Source: Parus major
Taxonomy: Eukaryota > Chordata > Aves > Passeriformes > Paridae
Length of the DNA stretch: 64,000 bases
NCBI RefSeq assembly: GCF_001522545.3
Contig: NC_031769.1
Span: forward strand, 69,306,640 to 69,370,639
Reading direction: 5' to 3'
Part shown: piece by piece, positions 13,868-25,564 of the stretch
Layout of the letters: every line of letters begins with the position of its first letter
Numbering within the stretch: the stretch's first letter is position 1
Translations under genes and position numbers: made by a program
Notes under the pieces: generated by a model
The model's database searches: none
The model's input: only the letters and a program-made list of their open reading frames with translations
What the model was told of the DNA's origin: nothing

Positions 13868-13902
13868 GCCCTCCTTCTTTTTTTCTTCCCTTCCTTCCTT
13901 TA
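13868..13902. repeat. polypyrimidine tract with TTCC repeats
   Basis: A C/T-only stretch of about 35 bp ends in tandem TTCC units, directly beside the 3' end of the minus-strand CR1 copy. CR1 ends in its own short octamer-type repeat rather than this tract, so the tract is probably an independent simple repeat or the insertion target. Confidence 0.75.
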
Positions 13903-13904
13903 GA

Positions 13905-14216
13905 ACTGACTATTTCAACTGGAAAGGACCTACAATGATCATCTAGTCCGACTACCTCACCAGTTCAGGGCTGATCAAGCTAAAGCTTGTTCTTAAGTAC
14001 ATTGTCAAAATGTCTCATCAGCACTGACAGGCTTGGGGCCTCTACTACCTCTCCATGAAGCCTGTTCCAGTGTTTGACCACCCTCTTGATAAAGAAATGC
14101 TTCCTAAGGACCAGTTTGAGTCTCTCCTGGCACAGCTTTGAACCATTACCATGTGTCCCACCACTGGTTACCAGGGAGGAAATGATCAGCACCTCTCTCT
14201 CTAATTCCCCTCCTCT
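13905..14216 (-). mobile_element. CR1 LINE, 5'-truncated 3' fragment
   Basis: This is the 3' end of a chicken-repeat-1 (CR1) non-LTR retrotransposon inserted on the minus strand. On the plus strand it begins with the reverse complement of the CR1 3' UTR (the 'GGAAAGGACCTACAATGATC' and 'ATCTAGTCCGACTACC' region). It continues through the end of ORF2 and fades near 14216. About 310 bp remain of an element several kb long in full, the usual outcome of incomplete target-primed reverse transcription. It carries the only recognisable protein-coding remnant in the window. The match to CR1 is by sequence pattern, and the subfamily is not assigned. Confidence 0.93.
13980..14192 (-). pseudogene. CR1 ORF2 carboxy-terminal remnant
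   Basis: A 70-codon open stretch encodes the extreme carboxy end of CR1 ORF2, the endonuclease/reverse-transcriptase polyprotein. Landmarks, in order, are a G-N-G motif, a segment like LxLRKHFFIKRVVKHWNRL, then EVVEAPSL, followed by a stop at the place where CR1 ORF2 normally ends. The consensus WNRLPREVVESPSLEVF-type block is clear. Here LHGEVVEAPSLSV replaces part of it. No endonuclease or reverse-transcriptase catalytic motif is present, so the fragment cannot be active. The ATG is internal to the ancestral ORF and is not a true start. Confidence 0.9.
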
Positions 14217-15944
14217 CCACTTACCTTATTCCTGCCTGCCTTCCTGCCTTGCTCATTAGCCAGCTAGGCAAAGGGACTTGCACCATTTATGATCTTGCCT
14301 TCCATAAAAATCCCAAAACATCCAAATTTTTTCATACCTGCGACAGAAAATTTCTTCTTCACCTGATTTGTTACACACAGGCTCTAATGAGAAGATGTTT
14401 TGCTTTTGGAACTGAAATACTTTCCTCCCTTTCATTATGACAAACAAAAATAAATCACACCACTATGTATGTCAGCCTTTTTCCTTCTGCACTTGCAAAA
14501 ATTTTTGCAAATTAGAGCTTCTAGGAAGTGCTACTGTCCCTTTCATTTAAAAGAATAGGCAGAATACTGTTGCCTTCTTTTGTAGAGATTAATTTGCAGG
14601 TAGGTGCCAGTTTGCAGGATTTGATCCTCTATGGGCATTCCAAAATATTTACCTTTTTGCACAGCTATCATGTAGTTTTGAATAGTTTATCAAAATACTC
14701 TTATTTGTTTTTTTGGTTGTTGTATTGTCTTTTGTTAATGTTTTTTCTCTTTTTAAATCATACAAGCACTATACAATGCTTCCGTCCCAAGTATTATTAC
14801 AGGGGTATATTTCCCTGTTTGCAAGTAACACATGGGCTTACAAGATTGAGGAAACCGTAAAGAGAAAGCAACATGTAGAAGGCAGAAAAAATGGGTATTA
14901 TTATACCTCTCTTAAAGATCAGTGGATCTTACTCCCAGAATAATTTTCTCTGTAATCCAGTGCCTCCATGTGCTGATGAGAACATTCAAAAGACAAGGGT
15001 AATTTATTGTACACCAATTCCCATGCAGTAAACATTATTCATGGTTTGGTGGCATGCTTCTCCCTTGGGAAATATTATCTAGTTTTGCTTTGAGGCTCCT
15101 GCAATTAACACATCTCTGATGATTTCTGAGGTTTTTTTGCACGAATAGGCAGGAGGAGCATCATAAGAATTCACTAAGGTCTGCTCTCATCCTCTGCAGT
15201 TTGCAGTGTGTCTCACTAGGAGGACAAATTAAGTCATCCTTGACTGAGGAGTTGTCCTTGGTTGTTGTACACTGAACAGTGGTCCTATCTGTTCAGTCTT
15301 TCCATGGAAAACAGCCACCCTGGGATATCTGAGAATAAACACCTTTCTCTTGCTCTCAGTTCAGCTTTGTTCCCCATCCAATTTTTCTTTTTTTTGTAGT
15401 TATGGCTGCTGCCACAATATCATCAGGGGAAATTGATAAAGAGAAAGTGCATTTTCCCTGAATTCTCTAACCCCTGCATAGGAATAAGTAAAAAATTTCT
15501 CAGTTGCTGAAGTTTTTGTTCATTTTGAGTTCTGGGTAAATACACAGAGAAACTGGCTCTCTACCAGTTCTATGTTCTTTCACCCCCCCAACAAAACAGG
15601 ATCAGAAATATTTCTGGCCACCACATCACATTTATACCTGGCATCCTGAAAATCACAGGGCTAGTAGCAAGCAAGACACCTGTAAATGTAGCTTCAGATT
15701 TTGAAGGCTCTATGGGTCAAAGAGTTATCTCTAGATGAACATGTGTGACTTACAAAGCAGTGCTCATCTCCATTTTTATGTGATTTCCCCCCCCCCTCTT
15801 CTGGATACCTTGTGATGAACTCTGTCACCTCCACAGTATGAGCTTTCTATTACCTCTCCCCAACTCTCCTCTCCATGATGATTTAAATGTATTTCATCCT
15901 TAACATCACAGATTCTAAAGCCTACCACATTGAAAGGAAGGCTT
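14217..15944. other. non-coding stretch, with a C10 run
   Basis: No gene is seen. Overlapping plus-strand open frames at 14528-14860 and 14713-14943 are AT-rich, hydrophobic by composition and unrecognised. A run of ten C lies at 15787-15796 and would be prone to sequencing or length error. Confidence 0.55.
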
Positions 15945-16076
15945 TTCTATATCAAGGCCATCTGAAGTGGGATCTTGAGCAAGCTGATATAGTGGGGGAT
16001 GTCCCTGCCTGTGGCAGGAGGTTGGATTCTATGACTTTTAAGGTCCTTTCCAGCCCAGCTCATTCTATGGTTCTGT
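15945..16076 (+). mobile_element. CR1 LINE 3' tail
   Basis: About 130 bp match the CR1 3' end on the plus strand. The block 'TCAAGGCCA' with 'TTGAGCAAGCTGATATAGT' leads into 'GATGTCCCTGCC', then 'GGAGGTTGGATTCTATGA', 'TTTAAGGTCCTTTCCAGCCC' and 'CATTCTATGGTTCTG'. This is the classical ending of a 5'-truncated avian CR1 copy. Substitutions throughout indicate an old insertion with no coding content. Confidence 0.92.
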
Positions 16077-16302
16077 TTTCTGCCCAGTTATTTTTATCAA
16101 AGACAAAGTGAAAAACTCAAAAGCTTCCGTTCTTTGCCAGAGTTTAGTGAATACTGTGATCTGTGAGGTGTGAATGTGCTTCCCTACATGGTATACGAAA
16201 GACTGAGTTGCCTCACTGGTACACTGCTCCCCCAGGGACCTGTTCAAGAACATGGTGTTTCCTATTGTGGCAACTCCCCCACGAGTTTGGTACTGGGCAG
16301 GC
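16077..16302. other. non-coding spacer, nothing recognised
   Basis: Unique sequence between a CR1 tail and a faint ancient repeat. Short open frames on both strands (about 62-71 codons) have no recognisable content. Confidence 0.5.
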
Positions 16303-16395
16303 TGAAAATGTGGGGAAACTGAGGCAGGGACAAAAGCAGGTGTTGCAGTTGATTCTCATTGAAGCTGTTGAGATTTAGGTGCCTGTTTCTGAAGA
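16303..16395. repeat. faint ancient amniote repeat
   Basis: Two pieces resemble widespread old reptile and amniote repeats. One is a 'GTGGGGAAACTGAGGCAGGGA' type block at about 16310-16330, similar to cores seen in old SINE/LINE families. The other is a 'GAGATTTAGGTGCCTG' block near 16370-16385. Both are short and eroded, so the assignment is tentative. Confidence 0.3.
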
Positions 16396-16847
16396 GTGAA
16401 GCCCCTGGCTGCTCCTGCAAGTGAGCACTTTGCTCTCAAAGAGCTCATAGCCTCACACAGGATGCAACAGAGATGTCTTGTTGCACATTTCTGAGGGCAT
16501 GACAATGCTCTCTAGAAAGTGCTTTGTGTTAATTTTCTTGGGGCAATGCCTTTAAAGATTACACAAAAATATGAAAGAGGAGAATCCAAATCAGAATGTT
16601 TACTATGTTTCAAGATGCCAGGTTTTCATATTATTATTATTAGTATTCACAAACATCACTACAATTATGCTGATACTGTCCACATCAAGATTATTTCAAA
16701 ATAAACTACCAGAAAATTAAATGCCAGAATTTACATCACTCCAGACCATTTATTGTGGTACATTATTACACCCTTCAATTGCCAAATACATGTCACTTGT
16801 CTAAGACAGTTTAATGTGACCTGGAATAGCTTTGTATTAATATCCTC

Positions 16848-16896
16848 TTAGGCTGGGTCTACATTAGGAAATAGTGCTGCACAATAGGAAGGGATG
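16848..16896. repeat. possible ancient DNA-transposon end
   Basis: The segment TTAGGCTGGGTCTACATTAG at 16848-16867, followed by AAATAGTGCTGCACAA, resembles the terminal region of hAT-like non-autonomous elements known from turtle and crocodile genomes, which carry 'GGTCTACACTA' type ends. No matching opposite end was found nearby, so it may be a fragment or chance. Confidence 0.3.
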
Positions 16897-19800
16897 TGAA
16901 GAGTACAACAGGTCATACAGAAGATCTGACATGTACACATTTTGGAATGGGTTTACTTTGGAATGTGTCTGTTCTAATTCTGTAAACTGAATGCCTGGTA
17001 GTGTTTGGAGCATATCAGTGTGCAGCCACAGTGTATATTTCAGTTTATTTTCCTCCAGAAGTTAGCATGTTTTCACTACAAATATGAAATGGATCAGAGT
17101 AAGAGTGACAACTGAGATATTTGCTTGAAAAACTTATTCCTCTCCTGAAATGAAACTCTTATGTGGAAGAACCTTAGAGACAAATCGGTTTTCAATGTAA
17201 AGGAATCAAAAGAAATTTGAAAGTCAGAGAATCCATACTATAAGACCATAGCTGATTAATTTTAATGCTGAAAACAAATGAGAGGGTCCCATGTGAATTT
17301 TTCAGTGTAGGTTTCAGGCTGCTGTGTCCACACTTGGCTCTGGCATCTGGATATGGTCAGGCAGTGTGGATGGCAGGGAGATGGGGCCCATGCAGAACAA
17401 GACAGAGTACACCTGCACCTCACAGCTTATTTCAGAGAGGGCAGATCTGGTCAAGGCCAAGGTGTTTAATGAGGAAGACAGAAATTGGGACTTAACACTG
17501 AACATGTCAGCTTTGTAGGCTGAAATTAAGGACCGACTGTGACTGTCTAAATGCGATAAACTAACGTAGACTTCTGAAGAGGTGAGAGCTGCCTGAAATA
17601 TTCCAGCCCGCGAAACATTTGGATTTGGCTGACAGACTGCAGGGGGAAATAAAATTTTAAAAAAATGTGGTACAGAAAGAGGAGGAAATAAAAATGCTCT
17701 TAGTCATTCCCTGGAGCACAAACAGATATTCAAACAATATTCTTAGTAAAGATGAGATTTAGAGCTCAGCGCATGGAACAGACGTTGTAAAAATCAGGGA
17801 GAATTTCCTATTTACATCTATTTCTAATGTTAGAGCTTTGTTGTTGACTGGCATAAAACCTCATCAGCAGAAGATAACCAAAGCTTCTGGAGTGTCTGAT
17901 ATAAATAAAATTCAATAGGTGTAATAAAACAAGTCACTATTATAGTAACATTTGAACCGACATACTTGGTCAGATCATTTCTGAGGTGGAGACTAACACT
18001 ACCAGAGATAATACTGAAAGGATGACATGCTACCAATATCTACAACATGAGTAAAGTATTGTCAGGTTTATTTTCCTGACATTTCTTACTGCAGTCAGTT
18101 TTGGTTTATGTTTCAATATTTTTTTTTTTGTCTCATGTGTTTACTCTTTGACTGGGCATTTTCACTCAGCAGGGTGAACTGTGCACTATGGCCCATAGGT
18201 TTTCTGGATTCACCTATCCAGAGTCCAGCAGAGGATTTTCCCATCTGTTTTTATCGGACAACACATTGTTATCCAAATGTTTACCTCTGGCTTGGATTTG
18301 TTTGTTCAAATTTGTATTGAGATATCGACAAAGAACCTTCTCTTGTGTATTCTCATACCCAGTTATTCTGAGGGACTCTGTTGTTGCACGAGTGTGAAGG
18401 GCAACATGAAGTCTTGATGCAGAGACAGTGTGTCTCTTGATATTGATTGCAACAGCCTTTGGATCATAAACCAAGCAATAAATTCGTGCAGCATCTGAAC
18501 TGTGTCAAGCACATCATGTAGGCTTGATGGAACCTCACCAAACTGGACCCTAGTCCATTGTGGGGAGGCAGACTTATTTAACCCAAGCAATACAAACATG
18601 TACCCACACTCCCCTCCAGCAGTGCTAATGATATCAGCACCTTATTCATCTGTCTAAAGTCACTGCTAAGCAGAAGGCAAGCTAGAACTGTCTTAACCTC
18701 TACATAACATGCCCTGCCACTCCCACCAGCAGGTGAAAACACACCCTAGTGCAACACACTGCTCTCACTGTGCTGGAGCTAACCCCAGATCTACCCTTGC
18801 CTGTCATTATAGTTACTTCAGAGGTATATCTGGTGAGCTGAGAACAGCATCTGATACTTTATGTAAACAAGAATGAAATTGCAGTTACCTGAATATACTG
18901 AAGAGGACAGATTTCTAACAAGCTACCATGCTGCCAATGTTGCTGGTGGCTCAAACACCTACGTCTTCTTTTAAATGGCAAAACTTTCAATTATTTTCTC
19001 CCTCTCTGAATCTCACAATGTTATGCTGATGTTGTACTCAATGAAAATGTCATATTCCCTCTGTTTCACTCAATTTGCACCTTTGTTACATCTCTTCTGC
19101 ATTATTAATTCATTTCACAAACATGGCAGTCTTAAACTTCATCTTTTCATCACTGAACTTCAGAGTTGTTATCTTATTTGTAAAAGTCATCCAGTAGGTT
19201 ATGTTAAACAAAAAAAACCAGAAACAAACAAGCAAGCAAAACTGTTCACCGTTACCTTTGAGAGCCCACAACAACTTTCTCATCTTTTTTTGCACCAGAC
19301 AGTGACTTAAGGGCAAATTTGATGAAAACAGGTGAGAGACAGTGTCTAAAATGATATGACTTGTTATGTAAAATCTGCTTTACTGAAGTCCTGCTCCTTA
19401 GCCTTTGCCATTTGCAAATGCCTTTGTGTCTTCTCAGTTGACGTAACTTGTCTCACTTTGGCTTCTGATTCATGTTTGGTATCTCTAAATCTGATGTACA
19501 ACTTTGTTTCTGGTTCAGCCCTGAAACAGCAGCCCAGAATCTCCTTATGACTGTGTTTATATAAAGCTCTTTGCTTCTCCATTCCTGCACCCATCAGGGC
19601 CCCCAGCATCTGAGTGCTGCCCAGAATCCTTTCTCCATGCTCTAGAATACCTAGAATCCACCTCCCTGCAGAGGTGAAGGGCGGCACTTTGGCCCACCAC
19701 CTTCTCTCAAGGTTAGATATTCATTAGATATCCAGGGTTTAAGGCTTCTTAGGGAGCTGACTCCTGGGTCGGTGGCTGGAACCACCTCTGCATAACTTCA

Positions 19801-21152
19801 TAAGATCCTCAGTACTTTGCAGAAGCTGTGTTTTGGGAGCTGAACACACTTCCCAGCTTTTGCTCCCTTACAACAAAAGTGCTTACCATTAAAAAGCTCG
19901 ACTGTAAAGCTTTTAACACCTTCTCTGTGCAGTTGCAGCTATTACTAACACCAGCACCAGGGGCTCAGACAGAGTATGCAGCACCCTTGATCAAGCTCAC
20001 AGACCTCCCTTCCAACCTCAATGTCACTCGCCCAGGGAGGCAGTAAACCTTGTGATACAGCTCTGACATGTGTGTCCTGGCAGTCCCCCCATCTCAGCCT
20101 GTCGCTCTCCCTGCCTGGCAGAGGACCCTCGAGAGGGAGCTGGCTGACCTGAGGCAGCCCCAGCCTCTCTCCTCTCCGAGCCTCTGAGAAGGTGACTCCA
20201 CTGTCTGGGTTGACAATTTCAGGCAACTGCAGATAACCACTACCTCTGGTGATACCATGGCAATTCACAGCCAGTATTTACTGACATGGGTAGGTGCAGT
20301 CTCTTCCTGAGAAGTAGCAGTGGCCCTGGGGCCCCCAGCTCTCATCAGTGAGGGGGTTGTTTTGCTTTAACTGTCACTCTGCATATATGTAATTTCCCAG
20401 AGTCTCTGGCATCTGTTCCTAACAGCCCAGGCATCCTTGTTTTTAGCAGAACAAAATGTTATGCCTACGGACTAGCCACTGTCAGAGCCGGTTACCTTCT
20501 GATTGTCTCTCCTTCTTAACGCACCTGTGGATGCTGTTTGCAGATAACAATCAAAAGCCATCTCACTTTCTCCCTGTTTTCCACAGTTCAAGGCAACTCG
20601 GGACTCCCATGTTTTGCTTCTTCCTCTCAGCACAACAATCAAATACATTTTGATCACCTTTTACTTCTGGAACCATGGGACTGTCAGAGCTCACTTAGTT
20701 GCAGCAGCTCCAGCTGCTTCAGGATGATTGGCTTCAGCCTTTGTTATTTAGGTTGCTCATTATATGAGGAAGAGTTTATGCATGCCTGGCTCACCCTTAC
20801 TGGATTCAGCCTTCTTAGAAACTCCTTCAGGAGGAACTCTGCTTCTTCACACTTGTTATAGCTAATGGGGAAGGAGAGAGGAAGATGGGATCTGTTCTAT
20901 GGAATTGCCTCTCCCTCATTCTTCCCTCTTCATTAGCTGTTTGGGGAGATAAGGGATGTAATAGAGTTCCTCCTGGAGGTGTCTCAGAGGAGTGAAATGG
21001 AGCTGGGCCTCCGTTCTGAGCTGAGAGCAATACAAATGTAGGTTTTCTGTGCTTTTTTTTGGTAGAACTTCTCTTTAGTTGAGCAACTGTAACAGGAACC
21101 TGACACAGTTAAACACCTTGCTACATCAACACTTCATAAAAAAGATAAACCT
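16897..21152. other. non-coding stretch, nothing recognised
   Basis: About 4.2 kb of mostly unique sequence. Open frames up to 111 codons (18975-19310 +, and 107 codons at 19364-19687 - and 19945-20268 -) show no domain, signal or splice context I can defend. A T-run lies near 18120 and TA/AT-rich patches are scattered. Confidence 0.55.
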
Positions 21153-21182
21153 CATTATATATATATATCCAATATATATTGG
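21153..21182. repeat. TA dinucleotide tract with 14-bp palindrome
   Basis: A (TA)n tract is followed by the perfect palindrome CCAATATATATTGG at 21169-21182. It is a simple repeat of low information. No transcription signal is inferred from it. Confidence 0.85.
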
Positions 21183-22429
21183 GAAATATAACTACTCAGG
21201 GATGAGGAGGTTTGGAGATGTTTTTTTCAGTTTCTCAGCGGCAGTCACATCTTTCCCAATGAAAAACTTATAAATCACAGTGCACATAAGGTGCATATCC
21301 TATTATCTTAGCAAGCATACTACAAGCTTCAGTTAGACTAGGCAACATATCAGACCTAGTGTTTAAAAAACATAATGAATGGTTTCCTTTGGGTAGAGAT
21401 AAATTCAAAGAACTATGCATTCCCTATAGCAGAGAGGTCTAAGACTCAATTATGCTGAAACTCTGCTTTTATCCACGATGTCTTAAGAGAGCAGGGAACC
21501 GGCATGGGGAGCCTCCTCGTGCCTTCACAATACAGAAGAACATTTGAAGAGGAGAGACATACATCTCACTAGCTGTATGCACATGAGGACACTGCAAAAC
21601 CAGAGCACTAAATGTTGGTAAATTTTTGTATTTTCTAAAAATAAAGTAACAAACATTTCGCATACTTCATGGCAGAGTTCCCACCTTGTCAAAGAAGCAT
21701 TCTCCTGTCCCAGTGGATGTGGCACTGGACTCTGCAGCCTGCTGGGCTAAAGGGACAGCATCTTTTGTAGCCACATTCCTGGGGACCCTTGCACAGGGAC
21801 GAGAGCAAGCCTTCACTTTGTACCTCTCACTCTGGGTTGAGGAAACTGCCACCTCAGAGCAGTGTCTCTATTACAGGGTCTGGCGAGAGCCCTCCTGTTT
21901 GCTCCCACATTGTTTGGCACATTTCAGAAGAGCTCTCCTTTCAGGGTTGACACTCTGTAGCTGATGCCTCTCCGGCTCATAAATGCTGAATGTTGTACCA
22001 TAATCGAATTCTCATAGGTAATTTGAGACAATAAGCAGCTTTCTCTTCTGTGTTTAGATACCACAGTCAGCAAGGTACACACTGGAGCTCTGGCAATTCA
22101 TTTGCCACTGTGAGATTGTGATTGACCTTGGACAGCTGCCAGATGCCCACCCAGCTGCTCACTCACTCCCCCTCACCAACAGGGAAAATGGGATGGAAAA
22201 GCTCATGGGTCACAAGGTTCTCTTGGCAATTATTGTCATGGGCAAAACAGACTCCACCTTGGAAAATTTAATTTGTTGCCAATTAAAATAAAGTTGGGTT
22301 GATAAACAAAATCAAAAAGAACCAAATCACCCTCTCATTTTTCCAGGCTGAACTTTACTCTTCACTCCTGACTTCTCAGCCACCTCCCCTAAGCTGTGCA
22401 ATGTAATGAAGGACTGCAGTCAGTCCACG
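21183..22429. other. non-coding stretch, nothing recognised
   Basis: Unique sequence. It contains a homeobox-type cluster near 22266-22305 (several AATTAA/TAATTT and a GATAAACAAA forkhead-like site) but no gene signal. Overlapping minus-strand frames at 21469-21852 are short and unrecognised. Confidence 0.5.
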
Positions 22430-22626
22430 ATAGCTCCCCTCTGCCACTCCTTCCTCCTCACACTGTTTCCCAGCTTCAGCCTGGGATATTCCCACTAGCT
22501 GCAGTCCTTCAGGATAAACCTGCCCCACTGTGGGCTCCCCATGGGCTGCAGCTTCCCACAAGGCATGTCTGTCTGTCCCACTGGGTTCTGTCCTGAGGCT
22601 GCAGGTGTGTCTCTGCCAGCACCAAT
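22430..22626. mobile_element. avian endogenous-retrovirus-type repeat fragment
   Basis: About 200 bp match a repeat common in bird genomes in which units of the type 'GTGGGCTCCCCATGGGCTGC' and 'GCTGCAGTCCTTCAGGATAA' recur. Here there is a lead-in 'CTGGGATATTCCCACTAGCT' (22481-22500), 'GCAGTCCTTCAGGATAAACC' (22501-22520), 'CCATGGGCTGCAGCTTCC' and a final 'GAGGCTGCAGGTGTGTCTCT'. I associate this repeat with avian endogenous retroviruses but cannot name the family. No retroviral gene motif is present. Minus-strand open frames here are its antisense shadow. Confidence 0.6.
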
Positions 22627-25465
22627 ACACCTGCACCCAGTACAGAGCTTTTCAAATACTCCCCCCCTAGATACAAAATATATGTGTACATTGTGCATGT
22701 ATATCATATATAAGGCATAATGAAGTGTCTCCAAAAGAGTTGTTTTTCCTCTGTAAACCCTGTGTTTGATTAGGAAGCAAAGAACTGTTTTCCCCTCTTT
22801 CCCACCAGTCCTCTGAGCCATCCTTGGCCAGACCCTGGCTCTCACCAAGCGGGCACCAGAGCAATCATGTCCCTTTCACTGTGCAATCACTGTGGAAGAG
22901 GCCTCTTGAAGCAGCACTCCAGCTAGGAGCTAAATCAGGATGAAGTACCCTCCTTCTTTTTACTGACTACTTAGGTAGCTCATCTAGGGATTATTTGATC
23001 CACTACAGACATTTGTGTAAATCAGATTTTGGGCTATGAGTTGTTATTTAAGACTGTATGATCTCTGGAAACTGCGAGTGGAACATTGGTATTTCTGCAC
23101 TAACTCTCCTATCAACACTCCGTACTCCTGGATTGTTATTTTTATCTACAGTTTAGCTCCACGCTATTTAGAGATAGAAAAAAAAAATATATTAGCTTAT
23201 CTAGCATACTTCCTATAAATGTGCCATGGCTCACTGAAGTATCCTGTGTAGGATTTTTTTTGTCTTTAAACATACACAGAACAGAAGCGTTTCTGATTTA
23301 GAAACCTGCAGCATGTTTAATGGTTTTGGTGAGATGTATTTTTTCCTGGGTCACATGGCTCAAAACTGTTTTGTACATAATGACCATTCACTTTTTGCAA
23401 ACCTAAACACATTAAGCTCCAGGTTCCTGCATTTTTAGTTGCTTCTGCTGGGATCAATTTAGAGAAGATAGCAGCTTGCTGCATACTGGGTTTCAGCCTG
23501 GTTCACATCTAGACCCATTCTTATGATATCAAGGCAGAGCAGCAAAGGGCCACAGCAAATGAGAGGCTTCACAAGGTCCAGAGCTTAAAGTAGTCTAAAG
23601 TGGATTTCAGATCCAGCCCTTTATATGCCCTTTAAAAGCATTTATCTGATAAGCTTTTTGAAGGCAATATCTATCCCTTTTCAGGCTCATGATGTCTCGG
23701 AATATGAAGGGGACACCTGAATGTTGAAAAATACTGTGCTTTTTTAATGCACAAATAAGATGATAATTTTTTTCTTAAAATCATCGGTTTTCTTTATTTT
23801 TTTCAGTTGGGAAATGCAAACAAGAATTAAGGTTAACAGCATATGCTTGAGAGCTGAGAGTGCTGATGTGCAGGCTGCTCTTATTTTTCATGCTTAAACT
23901 GCTGTAATTCTCTTTTAACTGGTCTTCCCACCAGGCAAATTTAACGCCTTCAAGCTGCACAAAACTATGCAGCTCATCTTCCCATTGGGAGTAAGCCAAA
24001 TCTACATATTTTTTCTTCATGGCAGTAAAGTTCTGCAGTTATTTCAAAATGTTATCACTCACATTTTTTAAAGTTCTCTGTGATCTGTCTTCAGGACCCG
24101 CTGATAACATATTCCCTACAGTTCAAGCAAAAAGAACCACTCAAGTATCCTCAGACTTAATCAGAAAGACTTGTCAAAGCTTCCTCATTTGATGCACAGA
24201 CAGGAATATTTTTTAAATATAATATTTGACATTCGATTTTCTCTTTGCATTCCACACTCAGATGAAAGGACGTTTTTTATTATTGTTATTTAGCCTTGAG
24301 TATTTTAGCTTATAAGCGGTCTAACATGGCCTAACACATATTTGTTAATGGGATTTAAAACATACTTGAGGGCTGAGAACGGTTCTGCCAGCTTTTAGCC
24401 CAGATTAAATTCTTATAGCTTGGTGGGGTTCTTAAGGGAGACGCTGACACAATCTTAACTTGGTAGCACAAATAAGCCTCTTATATATTTTCCCCTGCAA
24501 AAAATCTATTTGGTACTTGTGAAAAGATGCTGGATAAAAACCATGAAAATTCTGCCCTCTCTCTATTCACAGGGAGGAGCCAACTACAAGAACTAACACT
24601 TCAATATTCCTCAAACTGCCTCCATAATCTGTTTTATTTCTGTTTTGGAAGGACCAACTAGAGGCCTTTCATAAGAGATTAATTCCACCTCTGTGCCCAG
24701 TCTGTCTTTGGCTTCTATGCTGAGGCTTGTGTGAAGAATGCCAAATGCAATGATGGGATTTTTTTGATGGCACAGACATCTGTCAAATAGAAATTAGGCT
24801 AGAACCACCATTCATTTTGTATAGGCCACCCAAAGGTAATAACTCTCAGTTAGTATTGATTTTGAATACATTTGAACCCTTGACCTCTGTAATGAGAGTC
24901 CTCATACCAAATCCCAACCCGCTTAGGTGTCTGTTCAGTAATCTGTAAAAAGAGACTGTAGAAAGTGCCTATTTTTAACCATGATATTGATGTCATGTGT
25001 AGTGTAGGGGGGTATATTTTATGTGTGAACAGTGTATACAGCTGTCTTGGAAACTGGAAGCTTAGACTACAGTCAGGAGCCTTCAGAGTTTAAGCAACTT
25101 CACTGTTGTATCCTGAGCAAAGATAAAAGCAGATTAAATGACTCCACTACTGCAGGTGTGTACTTAATGAGATTAACTCATTTTAAACAAGTTGGTCAAA
25201 AAAGTCACCCCATGGATCATCCTTGTGGATGGGTCTGAGCCTTTGCAGAAGCCTACAACACGTTTGCTCTTGTACTGAGGTTGGCAGAAGAGTCGTCTTT
25301 TTCCTTCTCCTCCCTTGCTGTTTTTGCTCCTGTGTACCCACCAGCACTGGTCTCTGCCTCTCCTGCAGGGACTTCTGACACCTGTCGTATGGTTACATTA
25401 CAGGAATAATTATCAAAATGATCTGCATTAAAACCCACCGTTTTGTGAAATGGACTTTAAAAACA
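22627..25465. other. non-coding stretch, nothing recognised
   Basis: AT-rich unique sequence with TA-rich patches (22676-22710, 23170-23200). A 79-codon minus-strand frame (23781-24020) is lysine-, serine- and leucine-rich and shows no known motif. No exon or RNA gene is supported. Confidence 0.55.
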
Positions 25466-25564
25466 CCCCAACAGCCCTCCCCATTTTTGGTGTTCTGGTT
25501 AAACCACCAAGTTATTTTTTTGCTGTGATTTACATTACAAAGGGGAGGTGGGGTGGGAATGGGG
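25466..25564 (+). other. G-quadruplex motif with nearby C-runs
   Basis: Four G-runs on the plus strand at 25542-25545, 25550-25553, 25555-25557 and 25561-25564 are separated by loops of 4, 1 and 3 nt. This fits the canonical intramolecular quadruplex rule of four runs of at least three G with loops of up to seven. Upstream, on the same strand, C-runs at 25466-25469, 25475-25477 and 25479-25482 could pair with these G-runs and compete with quadruplex folding. Function is unknown; no transcript is recognised nearby. Confidence 0.75.

Noticed and set aside
22495..22848. 117-codon minus-strand frame
   Set aside because: It is largely the antisense of an avian ERV-type repeat fragment at 22430-22626.
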